In this document: positions 22,342 through 34,484 of the stretch, piece by piece | Layout: each line of letters starts with the position of its first letter | Position numbering within the stretch: the first letter of the stretch is position 1 | Assembly (NCBI GenBank): GCA_917880885.1 | Contig: OU862909.1 | Span: 30,936,405-31,000,404 of the forward strand | Origin: Limnephilus marmoratus | Taxonomy: Eukaryota; Arthropoda; Insecta; Trichoptera; Limnephilidae | DNA: 64,000 nt | Direction: 5' to 3' | The notes under the pieces: generated by a model | Seen by the model: the letters and a program-made list of their open reading frames with translations, nothing else | Database searches by the model: none | What the model was told of the DNA's origin: nothing | Program-made: the position numbers and the translations under genes

Positions 22342-25300
22342 ACCAACATTATCTTTGATTAATACAGATATTTTTTTCGCCGCCATTTTTGGAATGATTG
22401 CAAAGGTCTTTCCAGAATATATTTACGATCTAGATAGAGTATTTATCTGTTTCATATTTCATTGACGGCTTTTAATATTATCTTCTTCATTGATTAAATA
22501 TTACAAATGAAGTTAATCAGCTGCAATGAGTAATTTCTAATGAATTTAATGTGTCTATTTTATAAAAGCATTTTTTTACCCTTAATAAAACACATTGTTA
22601 TTATAAATAATATGCATTAAAATGACCTGTTAATCAAGTATGCTTCCATGAAAAGTTTTTCTCGGAAAATGACTAACTAGCCTAGCCGTATTGTAAGCCT
22701 GGATGATCTAAGCACTTGCCTGAAACGGCTTGTGGCTAGCACCTACATTCTACATATTTAATACCTGCATTCTGTTCGTCATACCTTCACTTGATGATGC
22801 GGAAATTCGGAAAACAAATTACCAGACAACGCTTTTATCACGATTTCTGCATATATTTTAGTAGGATTATTATAAATAATATAGGGGCAACGTGACGGTT
22901 CGCTAATGTTTCTGATGAGTGGATATTGATCGTTATAGTAGTGAAAGCCATAATTGCGAGCTATTAACCAAGAACCATAGATGACCCCTTTTAATATATC
23001 GTTGAAGCTCTACTCGACTGCACACGGATGTGAAGTAACACCAAACCATAGTGGACATATGCGACAAAGAGGAGATTGCACAAATCTTACAGCTAAATTA
23101 ACGATAATAATAAATGACAATTTAATTGGGAACACGCAAGTAACATTCCACCAATTTAGTAACATTAAAGTTTACACTGTTACTCGTGGAACTAATTGCG
23201 CGTTTCGTTACTTGATACATAGACCTTATCGAGTAATTTATTAACGCTAAGAAACGTGTAACAACCGTGGGGTAAATACATTATGTTTTAAACCCAAAAG
23301 ATAATATATTTTAGGCATAAGTACATGCATTTTAGGCATAATTATACGAACAAAAACGTTTCAGATAAATCAATGTGAAAAAGAAAACAGTATTATTATT
23401 ATTAGTTCATTTTACACATATTTCAAAACATTACTTTTAGAAAATTTTAAGTCTACGTCATTCTTGTATCTGGACAGTTTTTCAGTACTGAGCCGAAGGC
23501 AGAAGCAAGAACTGCCCCGCAGAGACACTAAATAACATTACTCAGTCGTGATAAGAGCTAAATTGGTTCCAGCGTAATCTTTTTTGCCACATTTTGCCTT
23601 TGAAATAAATATAAGAGAAATGAAATCGAGTAATTTATTAGCCTTTTCGCCAGGGAAACGCTCGTGTAAAGTTAATTAAAGTAAGTAAAACGGGGACAAC
23701 CATCATTTGTCCAAAAAGCAGTATCAAATGGTCAAAAGTAGACTTTTAATAAAGTCTTATCCAGTAAACAAAGAAGCTTTGAGAAAACTAGAAACATGGT
23801 GTTAAAATCTAGAAGTGCAGAATATTATAAGAGGCTCATAATAATGTGATCATTAACCTCGCAATGGATCAGATAAGATGAATTTACCAACGATTACGTT
23901 AATTTCTTAACAGGTAGAAAAAGATTATAATTAATCCAATAAAGTAGTAATATTATGATTATCGGTCGCGTGATACTAATGTAAACGAAGATGGTATCAA
24001 AGTGGTTACCCTTGGGTGCTTTGTTAAATGACATCAATGTAGTAACCGGATTTGTGTTCTGTCACGCAGACTCCTCTGCCAACAATGTCATAAAAGCTGG
24101 CTTTTTACTCATATATCCCGACAACGCCGATAAATGGCCACTTGTCATTTTATCTTAGCAGATTAATTAAATACGGATAGAGCCTTCCAGATTAACAATA
24201 ATGAACAATAAGATTTGTTTTCCTTTTTATTCAAGATTATCAAAATTATTAACATTGTTGACTTATAAACGGACAAATTATATACATCAGCGTATATGCA
24301 CAACTCGCCGTTGGCACAATACAAGAAAATAAGAATTGTTTTTAATCGGTTGTTATAAATAATTAAGCATAAAGACACTCTTACGTAATGGCGTGCGAAT
24401 ACTACAAGGGTTTATGAGTGACCTCATTTATCTGAGATTCTGTCGGGCAGGCGATGAAATTGATAAATCTCATTTTATATTCAAATGAATATTCATGCCA
24501 AATGCAGGAGACCTCGTGATAAATAATTTGTGACATTGCTCTCGATTGGCAGTCACTAGCCAATAGGAGAGGCAGATCAAACATGTTTAACTTTTCAATG
24601 TCACATTGTGTTTCACTTTTGATTTCGTTATCGCATTATTGGATCATCAAATAGCATTCACCTTACAAAGAGAATATAAAAACACCCGGCTAATGTTACA
24701 AAAATATTCGGGATCGTTAGGTTAAGAGGAATTCGAATCAAATTGAAAAGAGTAAAGCGCGAATACACACAAGCCTTCATTAAATCGAATGAATGGACCC
24801 GAAAATCGAATACAAATAAAGCTTACAAAATACAAAAGAGTGAATTTAAACAATGCCACAATTCAGAACAACTACTGTTTGGTCGGACTACATGATTAGA
24901 ACGTTTAGATTCATAATACAAATTATAGAATAACACAAACGCGTGGTAGATCGTTTTAAAAACAGAAAACAAAATTAGTTAATGGTAAACAAATTAAAAA
25001 TGTTTTTTTTAAATACTTGTACTAAGGCAAAGAACTTTCCAAAGTTCAAAATTAAAAACTTCACATTGAATTTTTCCTGCGAACTATTTATTATAAAGTC
25101 TTTTTCCGCAGAATTATTACTAAATAAAATCTACTGACACCGGCACCGTTAATGGGTGCTCTAACCCTAAGGTTTTCCGACTACAACCAATTGATGGCTA
25201 ATATTCAACGGTTTATAAGTGCAAATGGCCAGAGAAACATTATTATTGGGCACCTTTAAAACAGGTGAAATTAATCTAGCTTTTGATAACCGATAACTAC

Positions 25301-27386
25301 AAACTCAAATGACGCCAAACAGGTTATCGATAATATAAGGAGATGTCTTCAAGCAGTAAATTAAGCAGGGTTGAAAATATTATACCAAATGATAAAACTC
25401 AAGGGAAAATTATTTTGAAAAAACGTTATGAAAACTTGATGATTTTTATAAAATTTGAAAAAAAAAATCTTAGAATGTGATGGTATCGTACTACTATAAC
25501 AGAATCAAACTAATAAGAGATCGTTAAGATTATAGCCGGTCGACAGTAAAATATTGTTATACATATTTAATAAAATGAACCGGCACTAAGTACTTTATAC
25601 TTATTACGAGTTTTCCAAGGAATGCTTTAGCCAATTAAAATAAATTAATCTCGTGTGCACTTTATGTCCACTAATCGACAAGTTTTAACAAAATTTATCA
25701 CTAAAAATAAACATTAAATTGAATTTTATGTTTATTGAACAAGTTAAGACCATGAACTATAAATTGGGACGGAATGCTAATAAAACGAAAATATAAATAG
25801 GTATCAAACTTGTGAAATACGATGATTCAATGTAAAACATAGTAGTTTAACTAGATACTTATGCAAATTTACACTAAATCTACCACATTCAAACAAACAG
25901 ATTTCTAATAGTTTTTTTATACGTGAATTATAGAAGAGAACATATTATGTAGGATGTTGAGGTACGTGCTTGAGATTCCTGACATTATTTGGAGTAAAAA
26001 AGTAAGTGAAATTTCGACCTCCGGTGACTTTTTCGATGTCTTATTTATCAATTTTTTTTCTTCAAAATCAAACAAAAAAATCTTCAACATGTCGTCACTG
26101 GTCACTCAGCCGAGTAACCGCCCAACCCCACATCCCGCCTCTAACTCTTCAATACCTACTGACTTGTAAAAAAATTTATTGAAAAAAAACTTATTAAAAA
26201 ATCAAAATTGCTGCTTACCACCATGTGTAAAGAAAGAACTTAATTTTGACACAAAAAGAATACGACATAAATAAATTAAAATATAAGCGTATGACGTTTG
26301 TTTATAAGTTTAAAGCGGCAATAAGAAAAGTATGCAAAAACGTTGAAACAGGAAAAATATTTTAGTTTTTTATTCTAGTGTTTTTAAAAATCATAACGTA
26401 AAAACCCGGTAAATCTGAGATTAATAAACAAGGATTCAATTTGCAAAACATAACAATCATCATAATTTATTAAAAGTTATAAAAATCAGATTGTTGCCAA
26501 AATAATGAAATACCCTCAAAAAGGAGTCAAAAATACTATAATACGAAAAAATACTTACTTTTATGGTTTTTTTATGATGTTAATATTCAAATCCTATTAT
26601 TAAACTGTCGCTTAGGTATATTAATACATAAAATGTAGAATTAATAAATAAGTTGAAATATTGTATCATATTAAACGCAACGAAAAAAACATATTCCTGA
26701 GTGTTCTCGTTGTGTATTTTATTAGCTAATAAAAAAAAACACCTGCTCAATGCAGAACTAATTGGATTTATAATGTATAAACTCCGTGAGCCGATAATTA
26801 CAATAATTATTTTTAGTATAACCGCTAATTTATTAGTTATACGTATTCCTTTGAATGCATTCAAATTAGTCGTTAAGCAGGAGGGGTTCAGTGCAATTCC
26901 GCAGATTTTTTAAAAATCAACGGGTAAGTAAAAGTAATAGTTATTATTAACGAACATAAAACTAGAATTTTATGACCGATTCAAGGTTAGAGGTAATCGC
27001 GCCTGCGGACGGTAGGGACGATTGGAAAAGAGTTTTCCAACGATGAAAGCAATTCTGCATAAGCCAATGATCAAATTAAGTATAAAAATTCGGGTACAGC
27101 TAAAGCATCTTTAAACTTAAAGATGACAAAATAAACCTCGAGTGCAGCAGCTTGTCCATCTCAACTAAAAGTTCACTCTAAAACAACCAGGATGTTTTTA
27201 CGGACCTCGAATTGCCGCTTTTTATTCTTATTGTTAAAAAATAAAACCAAAGACAAACTAAAGATCACATAACTCCTGGAGTTGGTTGGTAGCATTCTTT
27301 CTCGGATCGAGCCCAGAGAGTGTTCATGTCCAATCCTTCTTAGGATTTCTTTCTGGTTCTTTAATTTATACAACCCAATAAGTACG
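22342..27386. other. No supported gene
   Basis: AT-rich intergenic or intronic DNA. Small frames at 22981-23244, 24163-24378 and 26580-26913 show no motif. I see no terminal repeats or RNA genes here. Confidence 0.5.
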
Positions 27387-27389
27387 TAA

Positions 27390-27551
27390 GGGAACGTACC
27401 CATACTACGTGACCAACTTTTTGCAATTTTTAACCCCCCCCCCCCCGGTGACCAAAATCCTAAGCAATCCGCCGCTCATTTGTATGGAGCGTGACATTTT
27501 GAAGACCCCCCCCCCCCCCCTAAACGTGTCACGTAGTATGGGTACGTTCCC
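27390..27551. mobile_element. PIF/Harbinger-type MITE with internal C-tracts, copy 2
   Basis: 162 bp with terminal inverted repeats of 24 bp that match perfectly (GGGAACGTACCCATACTACG at the left), flanked by TAA at 27387-27389 and 27552-27554. C-runs of about 12 and 15 lie near each end, as in the MITE at 11888, which has the same length and TAA target. The 139-residue plus-strand frame starting here is a by-product. Confidence 0.9.
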
Positions 27552-27894
27552 TAAGTTCATATTATATGTTAAACGACAAAAAACAAGTACTTGTAATCTC
27601 TACAGAACAAGGATGTTATTTTTTTTCGATGAATTTATTGTGACTCTATATGTCAAGAATACCTACCATGACTTTTCAGTATTTAAAGAGTCCAATTTAA
27701 CTAATTATCTTGGTATGTGGATGCTTGGTTGCTTCAGTGACGGAATGTCCGCCTACATAATGTCATTAAGAGAAGCAGAGGCATCCGTTGATGCGGAATC
27801 TGTTATATTTAATATCTACCCAAGATAGAAGATAGATGGTCGTTCAGTTTTCCGAGCAAAGGTGATCTTTTTGATTAAAGTAGTTTGGTCTTAC

Positions 27895-28197
27895 CTTTCT
27901 CGGTGGTGTGTGTCTAAGGTGCTGTTGCGGGGGTTGTTGGGGTTGTAGGGGTGGGGGGCGGCAGGCCGCGTGCGGGGGCGGCAGGTGGTGGGCCAGGAAG
28001 CCGCCCGCCAGGGACAGGGGGGCGCCCAGCCCGCCCAGCCCTCCGAGCCCGCCCAGCCCGCCCAGCAGCGGCGGCAGCAGGCGGCCTCCACCCGCGCCGC
28101 CCGGGGGCACGGCCATCATCTTCTGCAGGGGCACACCCCACGGCAGGTACCATGTACCCCCGTGGTGCTGCATGCCTACTGAGTACAAGGGCTCCAT
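27895..28197 (-). CDS. First coding exon of an unidentified host gene
   Basis: 101 codons from ATG at 28197 to a splice donor AAAG|GTAAGA at 27895/27894, ending in phase 0. An in-frame TAA lies 15 codons upstream, and CCAG precedes the ATG. The product begins MEPLYSVGMQHHGGTWYLPW and then has Gly/Leu-rich (about residues 44-60), His/Pro-rich and PPPLQPQQPPQQ segments, ending HTPPRK. GC content is far above the surroundings, which is typical of low-complexity N-termini of insect transcription regulators, but no DNA-binding domain is in this exon. The next exon should lie to the left; I cannot identify it. The opposite strand is also open because of the GC bias. Confidence 0.5.
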
Positions 28198-28248
28198 CTG
28201 GATGTGGATGCTGTCTGATCTCTTCCAAGTATTTCTCACTTAGTTAAA
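28198..28248 (-). other. Possible 5' leader and splice acceptor of the exon
   Basis: On the minus strand GGACTGCAG ends at 28249, giving a candidate acceptor 51 nt before the ATG. The pyrimidine tract is weak, so an alternative is that the exon extends further upstream. Confidence 0.3.
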
Positions 28249-28249
28249 C

Positions 28250-30750
28250 TGCAGTCCAGAGTCAATTACTTTCCACGATCTAATAAATACTTCACGGGAT
28301 AAATCGGAAAAGGGTATATATAGTTCGAGGATATTCGTAGATATGTTTCCAGAAAACAGCACTTTTAAACTTTGATTTAATCCGATTTACTTCTTTGCAG
28401 GTAATTTTAAGAGTATATTAAAGTTAAACAAAAGTAAATGATAAAGTTACTTGCCAATCAATTAACCATGGTTGAACCTTTTATAAAATGTTTATGCTTT
28501 TTTCATTGCAGATTCACTTTTAGTTTCGTTCAAAACGACAGGAAAAGCAGATTTCCCTTTCAACAAGATAATATGATGTAAGTATGTCACATTTTTTTGT
28601 AAAGTATATTCAGCATATTTATTAGCGTTGAATTATGGTGCTGTTTTAAAATAGCGATGATTAAGATGTGCCTGCTATCGAAGTTCGTCATCTGCAGTCA
28701 TCATTAGGTGTTTTTTTCACTGTATTGTCTTTGAAACACTTATTGTTTCTTAGTTCACTGAAATATCATTAACCACAAAGATAAACACTGCTTCAATCAC
28801 ATATATTAGACTTCAAACAGGAACCTAGAGAAAGATAGAAAATTAATATCTTTGGATGTTTTTTAAAAGAAAAAAAATCCAAAAACTTCGTGATGTAATC
28901 GGGTTTTGGAGTCCACGACGTGGCTTATTTTGGAAACCGGTTAGATAAGAGTAAGATCGATGTTTTCTATTAATTATTGCCAAATTTCCGCTGACTAACA
29001 TCAATCCACAAACATATTTCAAATAATAACTTTACGTAGGTATGTACCTACGCGGATAAACATTAAAGATAATTGATTCCCATACCGAGTTATAAAAACA
29101 CACAATTAAAAATATCTTTCAATCGCGGGACCTTCGGAATTTTTTACAAAAAAGTTACGAGCTCCGAAATGCAAGGTTGTTTTTAATTAGATGTTTGGAA
29201 GACCGAAGCAGGCGTGGAAGAACGGCGAAGTCTATACGACTCAGGTGTGTGGAGTCGCAAAAAGTCATCATTCATTTTGACCGAAATGCGAGAAACTTGA
29301 ATACAGAGAAGTGTAGGTATTAAGTGGGTAGATATTATGATCTTCAAATCACACAGCCACCGATAGCTAGTTTAGTGAACTAGTCGCCAGACCCGTCAGA
29401 CCTGATCTACAGGACCTGAAGCAACACATATTAATACGTGTAGGTACATTTTACCCGCGAGACATTTTAGCACCGTCATGAGATGCCTTTGAAAAGATGT
29501 TATTAAAAGCAACATTGTTTGTTATGTTACGAATTCTGATAATATAAGAATGGAATGTAATGGAAAAATAATCAACATGGTGAGAGGTGAAATATCACAT
29601 GCATTAAAAAAGGTAGATGTTATTTAACTTTACATATAAACAAAAAAGCTGTTTTAATGCACCACAAAAAACGGGGTGCACTAATGTCACGAAGTTTACA
29701 CAGCCTTTTCCGACTGAAATTTTAAGGTCAACGCAGCTATTTTCATGTATGTTACATCATTTCCACCATGAGCGATAGAGCTCTAAAACATAAATAAAAA
29801 ACTATCAGTAAACAAAGAGTTATATCTTTCAACAGTTGTTCTACATTTTTCACTAAGAAAAATCATGAACAGTGTTTTGAAACTAGGGCGAAACTGGGTA
29901 ATAACTATAAAGTGCTTTTAATAAGGCCAGTTTCTTCTCAGCTCAATTATTTAATAATTCCGTCGTAAAACATTCTCACTTAAATACGGTAGAGGTAAAC
30001 CGGGTACGAATAACAATAATTATCTACGTCGGATGTAATAACCGTGAATTGAAGTGAACCCCGACATATATTTCGGCTTCCGACGATTGAGCAATGAGCG
30101 ACTCCGCGGTGCCTCTGTAACATATTTTACATTGACCAAGAAACTAGTTATGGTGCGATAATATTACTCAACGCGGTCGGCAGTGTCGGCACACTGTTTA
30201 TCTTGAGACAGTAGGCAGTAGGCAACAGGCATACTTTCACCTGGACAGCCATCAGCCATCAACCAGTACCCATCGGTCAAATGTAGCATCTTCTTTGCTT
30301 AGGAATCGATGTGTTGTAATCGTGTAAGAGGCAGTTGGGAGATTTCAGCAGGTACGAAACTCTCCTTTATGTGAAATGTTAATTAATATGTTAAATTTGA
30401 GTTGGGTATTTTAATATTATTATTTATGCTATTGCGAATGCAGAATTATATTGCTGGCTCGAAATATAATGTGAAAATTGGACGTGTTTATTGTTAAATT
30501 ATAAAAAAAAAACATGGATTGCGTAGGAATAGTATAAATTATCAATAACATTAAAAAAAAACTTATCGAAAAAGAAGAAAATCTGCACGTGAATGTCATT
30601 AAAAACACGCAAATGGTGATCTCTGGCATATTGAAAATATTAATTAATTTTATTTTTTTTAAAAGAAAGACGAACTTTCCCAAGTTACGAATAACTTAAG
30701 AATTTTAAATTATTGGTAACTACATACAGTAAGCGAAAAATGTTGCTTGT
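28250..30750. other. Putative intron, no other gene seen
   Basis: Mostly AT-rich. Segments at 29200-29400 and 30050-30300 are more balanced in composition, with short CAGTAGGCA repeats near 30210, but I cannot support an exon. Confidence 0.35.
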
Positions 30751-30756
30751 GTGGTA

Positions 30757-30842
30757 ATGGAGGACTTAGCCAGTCGAGGAATCGAACACGAGACGACTGG
30801 ACGGAAACCAAACGCGATGCCAACTAAGCCACTGACCTCATT
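30757..30842 (-). other. tRNA-like sequence, A and B boxes
   Basis: On the minus strand TGGCTTAGTTGG fits the pol III A-box consensus at every position and GTTCGATTCC, 44 nt later, fits the B box. Acceptor and anticodon stems are not convincingly paired, so a tRNA-derived SINE head or tRNA pseudogene is likelier than a working tRNA. It lies in the putative intron of the minus-strand gene and in the same orientation. Confidence 0.5.
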
Positions 30843-31634
30843 AATTTGCGCAGCTTTTAGTGTCTGGAATTTTTGGGTCAATGCAACAATATTTTTTAGT
30901 TCGTTATGTCATTACCGTCATCAGCTCTGGAGTTTAGAAATATTTTATATCAAGTTTTTAAAAATAAACAGATAAAATTCTTGATTCAATTTTTTGATTT
31001 TCCGATTGCTATGAAAAGAGTGTGGAAATTTAAGTAAGAGAAATAAATCTTTGGATAAAGCCGGGTGGTAAAACTAGTATACTTAATTACAACTAGTAAA
31101 TAAGGCTTGGGGGTAATACTAAATGTCTTCACAAAACATGTTTAATACTGTGTGAATAAATTAAATATAAATACTCGTATACCTACATTATCACAGCTTT
31201 AACGTAACATTTAAATCTACAAATGAAATTGTAAATCCTGCGAGGAATAAAGGAATTATATTAAGCGATGTTTGAATTTAATGGAATCCAAACATTTGTC
31301 AACAACTAACGTAGGTACCTAAACACAGGCTTTGAAACAAGATTATTCAATCTCACAAAGGCAGTCGCACAAAATTGACAAAGCAAAATAATATATATTT
31401 CAAGAGAGAAGCGGCGCTATTTACGAACTTAGGTTAACTTTAACTTTCGTGCGAAATACGGAGTGGCATGTGCGCTGACATGACATTAGATTATCGCGTA
31501 ATTGAAAAATAAGCACAACTAGATGAGAAACCTCGTTTGAAGAGAGATTTCCCGAGAACAATGTAACAAGTAAGACGTAACGCGCCGCGTTACAGATATT
31601 TCCCAAGTATTGCACTTTGCGGGGTAGAGCTTAC

Positions 31635-31840
31635 CGCTGAACGCCGAATTCGCGGAAAGTTCTCGCGGGAACCGATCGAGGAGGAAAGTGAGTTGCGATC
31701 GGGAGCGCGGCCGATGAGGGCGAACGTACAGTCGCGACTGATAACGGCCGCGCCGAGTGGGCGATCGTGCCGTGAACACCAGTGCTATTCGCACTGCCTC
31801 AGTCGCGCTCCCGCACCGGCCAAACTGTGCCAATGATCAC
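31635..31840 (-). promoter_or_regulatory. GC-rich island, candidate non-coding first exon
   Basis: CpG-rich about 200 bp in AT-rich DNA. On the minus strand it ends at a donor, CAGCG|GTAAGC (31635/31634), and contains TCAGT initiator-like words near 31740. It is 3.4 kb upstream of the coding exon at 28.2 kb in the same direction. The open frame through it reads across the donor and is not used as evidence of coding. Confidence 0.35.
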
Positions 31841-31849
31841 CGTTTAAAA

Positions 31850-32390
31850 TACTTCAAATCGAAAAAAGAATCAAAGAAAAAGAGTACCTGCTCAACCCAA
31901 CTTTTTACACCAGGGCCGAAAAATCTGCATCTCTTTTACAACCAAAAAAGTTATGACATTGTAAGACGCCCGGACGCCCTTTTATCCGTAATATTATTAT
32001 TTTATTTTATACCATGAGATATTATGCGGGTACCTGTAGCCTGTAGACATCCACACGGCTTAAAGTTTTGCTTAATGTTTTCATAAAGGGATATAAAAAA
32101 TAACTAAATAAAAAATATGGCCGACGGGAATATGAATAAATGAGACATGAACAGCTCATCGGTTGATAAATCGCCGACATTTTACAGGCCAATGTGAAGT
32201 TTATCAACCGCAAAGAAACCGCAGGACAACGTCATAGTTAATGAAACCGCAGTCTCTTCCTATTAAACGGCAATATTTTGAATGCAAATACCGATCGAGA
32301 TATTAATTCAATTAAAGTTTACACAGTATTTTTTTATTAACAAAACAAATCAAAAGGAACAAAGTAGAACAAAAGAATAATCTTCACCGA
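31850..32390. other. No supported gene
   Basis: AT-rich with no clear element ends. If the island at 31.7 kb is a promoter this is its upstream flank. Confidence 0.4.
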
Positions 32391-32681
32391 TACCTGCAGT
32401 TAGGTTAGTTGGAATCTACTGAATAAATATTGTTGTACATATAAGTTGAGAGGTTTAATTCCTTTCTATTAATTTATAAATAAAACACTTGTGTTGCAGA
32501 GTTTTTTAACAAAGAAACGACATTTATGTTCATTGATATCACTTTCCTTTGAATGGTTTCTTTTAACAAAATCTCATATTTTACAATCAAATAATAGAAT
32601 AACAAAACAAATGACAATTGATGATTGCATTCTAACTGACACCATAGGATTCAAATTTAAAGGAAATATATTTCCTTTACA
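32390..32681 (-). repeat. 3' LTR of a deleted LTR retrotransposon
   Basis: On the minus strand it starts TGTAAAGGAAATATATTTCC directly after a polypurine tract (complement of CTCCCCCTCCGGG, 32683-32695). Its first 95 bp match 32874-32968 with about four differences. The LTR end is not certain; I place it near 32390. AATAAA occurs inside. Confidence 0.65.
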
Positions 32682-32717
32682 TCTCCCCCTCCGGGAAAGA
32701 AAATTATTGCAAAATTT

Positions 32718-32864
32718 TCATTCATCTTCAAAATCCTCTTCATAATTCATCAATGTAGGTGCTGGAATTAACTTCGAGATGTGGAAAAAATTTGATTCTA
32801 ATTTTTTTCGACCAGTATATATGTTGTAAATTGAGTTTGATAATTTTTCTATGATCTTGTAGGG
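32718..32864 (-). pseudogene. LTR retrotransposon integrase C-terminus
   Basis: 48 codons and a stop: PYKIIEKLSNSIYNIYTG, then FFHISKLIPAPTL. This is the small C-terminal barrel and tail typical of Ty3/gypsy-type integrases (GPYxVxExLS...Y.I....HxSxLKP). The start is a deletion junction, and the codon expected to be Gly is TGA. The rest of gag-pol is missing. Confidence 0.65.
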
Positions 32865-32873
32865 TCAATAAAA

Positions 32874-32968
32874 TCAAATAATAGAATAACAAGACAAATG
32901 ACAATTGATGATTGCGTTCTAACTGACACTATAGGATTCAAATTTAAAGGGAATATATTTCCTTTACA
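32874..32968 (-). repeat. Truncated 5' LTR copy
   Basis: The first 95 bp of the LTR, starting TGTAAAGG on the minus strand, fused directly to the integrase tail. About 96 percent identical to the 3' LTR start, so the insertion is fairly young or recently converted. Confidence 0.7.
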
Positions 32969-33099
32969 TACATATTACAATATTCATACTAATTTCGGTT
33001 GTAGGTCGATGAATTTTCAGGCAAGCGATAAAGTAGGTAGCAAAATCATTTTACTAATTTATAAATTTTAAATGAAATGAATATTTATTTTATTTATAT

Positions 33100-33304
33100 G
33101 TTTGACAGGACAACTCAGAATCATGCAAATTAAATACTTCATTTGAAAAGTAATAAAAAGTGATTAAAAAAAATAAAACGAAATTGGTTAAATGGGTTTC
33201 TTTAGGTTTAGATTATGGGCTATTTTTCAATATTTTTTTTTCATAACTTTTAATGACTCTTTAAAGAGTGTTGAAATTACTTCATTCTGAGTTGTCACGG
33301 AACT
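33100..33304. mobile_element. MITE with ACAACTCA ends, copy 1
   Basis: GTTTGACAGGACAACTCA at the left and TGAGTTGTCACGGAAC at the right. Further inside, AAGTAATAAAAAGTG pairs with CATAACTTTTAATGACT. Same family as 54785-54966; a half copy sits at 52018-52070. Confidence 0.75.
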
Positions 33305-33310
33305 GTTTGA

Positions 33311-33400
33311 CAGATGCTTAGCCACTCGGACCCATAAGCTTGTTTTCACGACAATGTAACATTAGACATATGTATGATGTATGAGACGTACCTGACTTAT
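33311..33400 (-). repeat. GTCCGAGTGG small repeat, copy 1
   Basis: On the minus strand: AATGTTACATTGTCGTGAAA then GCTTATGGGTCCGAGTGGC. Related plus-strand copies are at 50590-50695 and 56583-56665. GTCCGAGTGGTTAA looks like the A-box region of Ser/Leu tRNAs. Confidence 0.6.
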
Positions 33401-33847
33401 TAAATGCGCAGTAAAACAGTGAATGCATGTTACAGAGACAACGCGCGTGGTTTCATTGAACTAGGTCCAGTGGACATACTTATAGCTATTTCATACATAC
33501 ACACACATTCTTTAAATGGCTATCATTTTCATAAGAAATGCTACATTTTTTGTTCAATTAGTACGAATAAAACATGTCTCGTATTTTTATAATGTTTATT
33601 GGATGGATGTCATAATTTTTCAAGTTTTATTTAAAACGTATTTTTTTTTCTTTAGAAAGGCAATCATTCAGATGCAATTTGTTTTGTATAATACTTTCAG
33701 CTTCACAAATTCTATAATTAAAATATCCCTTTATGTACAGAGAGAGATATACATCACCTTATATAAAATAAAATTAAACACCAATTTAGCGTTACTTATG
33801 TACATGTAATAAGTACCTATAAGCTACAAATGAAATGAAGTTACGAC

Positions 33848-33990
33848 ATACATAGAACAAAAGAATGATCTTCATTGGATGCCTATGCATATTAGGCAAT
33901 ATGACATCGGCTAGAAATAAAACACATAATCACTTGTTCTTGAACATTGTACTCTAACAGATGCCATCATTTCTTTCATAATAAAACATG
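33848..33990 (-). repeat. Possible old LTR relic
   Basis: Scattered matches to the LTR at 32.4-32.7 kb (AGAACAAAAGAATGATCTTC; AAATAAAACAC; CTCTAACAGATGCCAT) in the same order with gaps. Weak. Confidence 0.25.
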
Positions 33991-34484
33991 AATATAGAAT
34001 AAAGACTGAAATTCACTCCGAGTAACTGGTAAATTCCATTCTACGAAGAAAAGTAGTTATACACTCTTGTGGTAGAAGTAGGTATGTTTAAATAAACTAT
34101 GGAGTCATTGAATGGCTTCGTTGTTAACCTCGTTGTGTACTTAATACTGGATATATTGACACAAGTTGAACCGAACCAATAAACGCATTGATAAAATAAT
34201 AAATTTCAATCAATGCTTCATTCTTAATTATCAGCAATTTCTCTCTGACAGATAAGGCATGTTTTATATCGGCTAGAGCAGCCATAGTGACTCAAAGAAA
34301 CAACAAAGGTGGATTCAATGGGTAGGAATCAATCGTATCTTAACATTCCGCGAAAATATAATACACAAGTACACGTTAGACTCTTATCGTAAGTGCCTGA
34401 TAATAATAATTTTCAATGAGAATGAGCAATACAATATATATTGACTATTAATAAAGATTGAATTATTAATGAAGTATGTATTAA

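Noticed and set aside
27409..27828. 139-residue plus-strand frame
   Set aside because: Its first third is the C-tract MITE and the rest lacks motifs or splice context.
31519..31833. 104-residue minus-strand frame in the GC island
   Set aside because: It crosses a good splice donor and its Arg/Ser-rich composition follows from the GC bias; treated as a possible leader.
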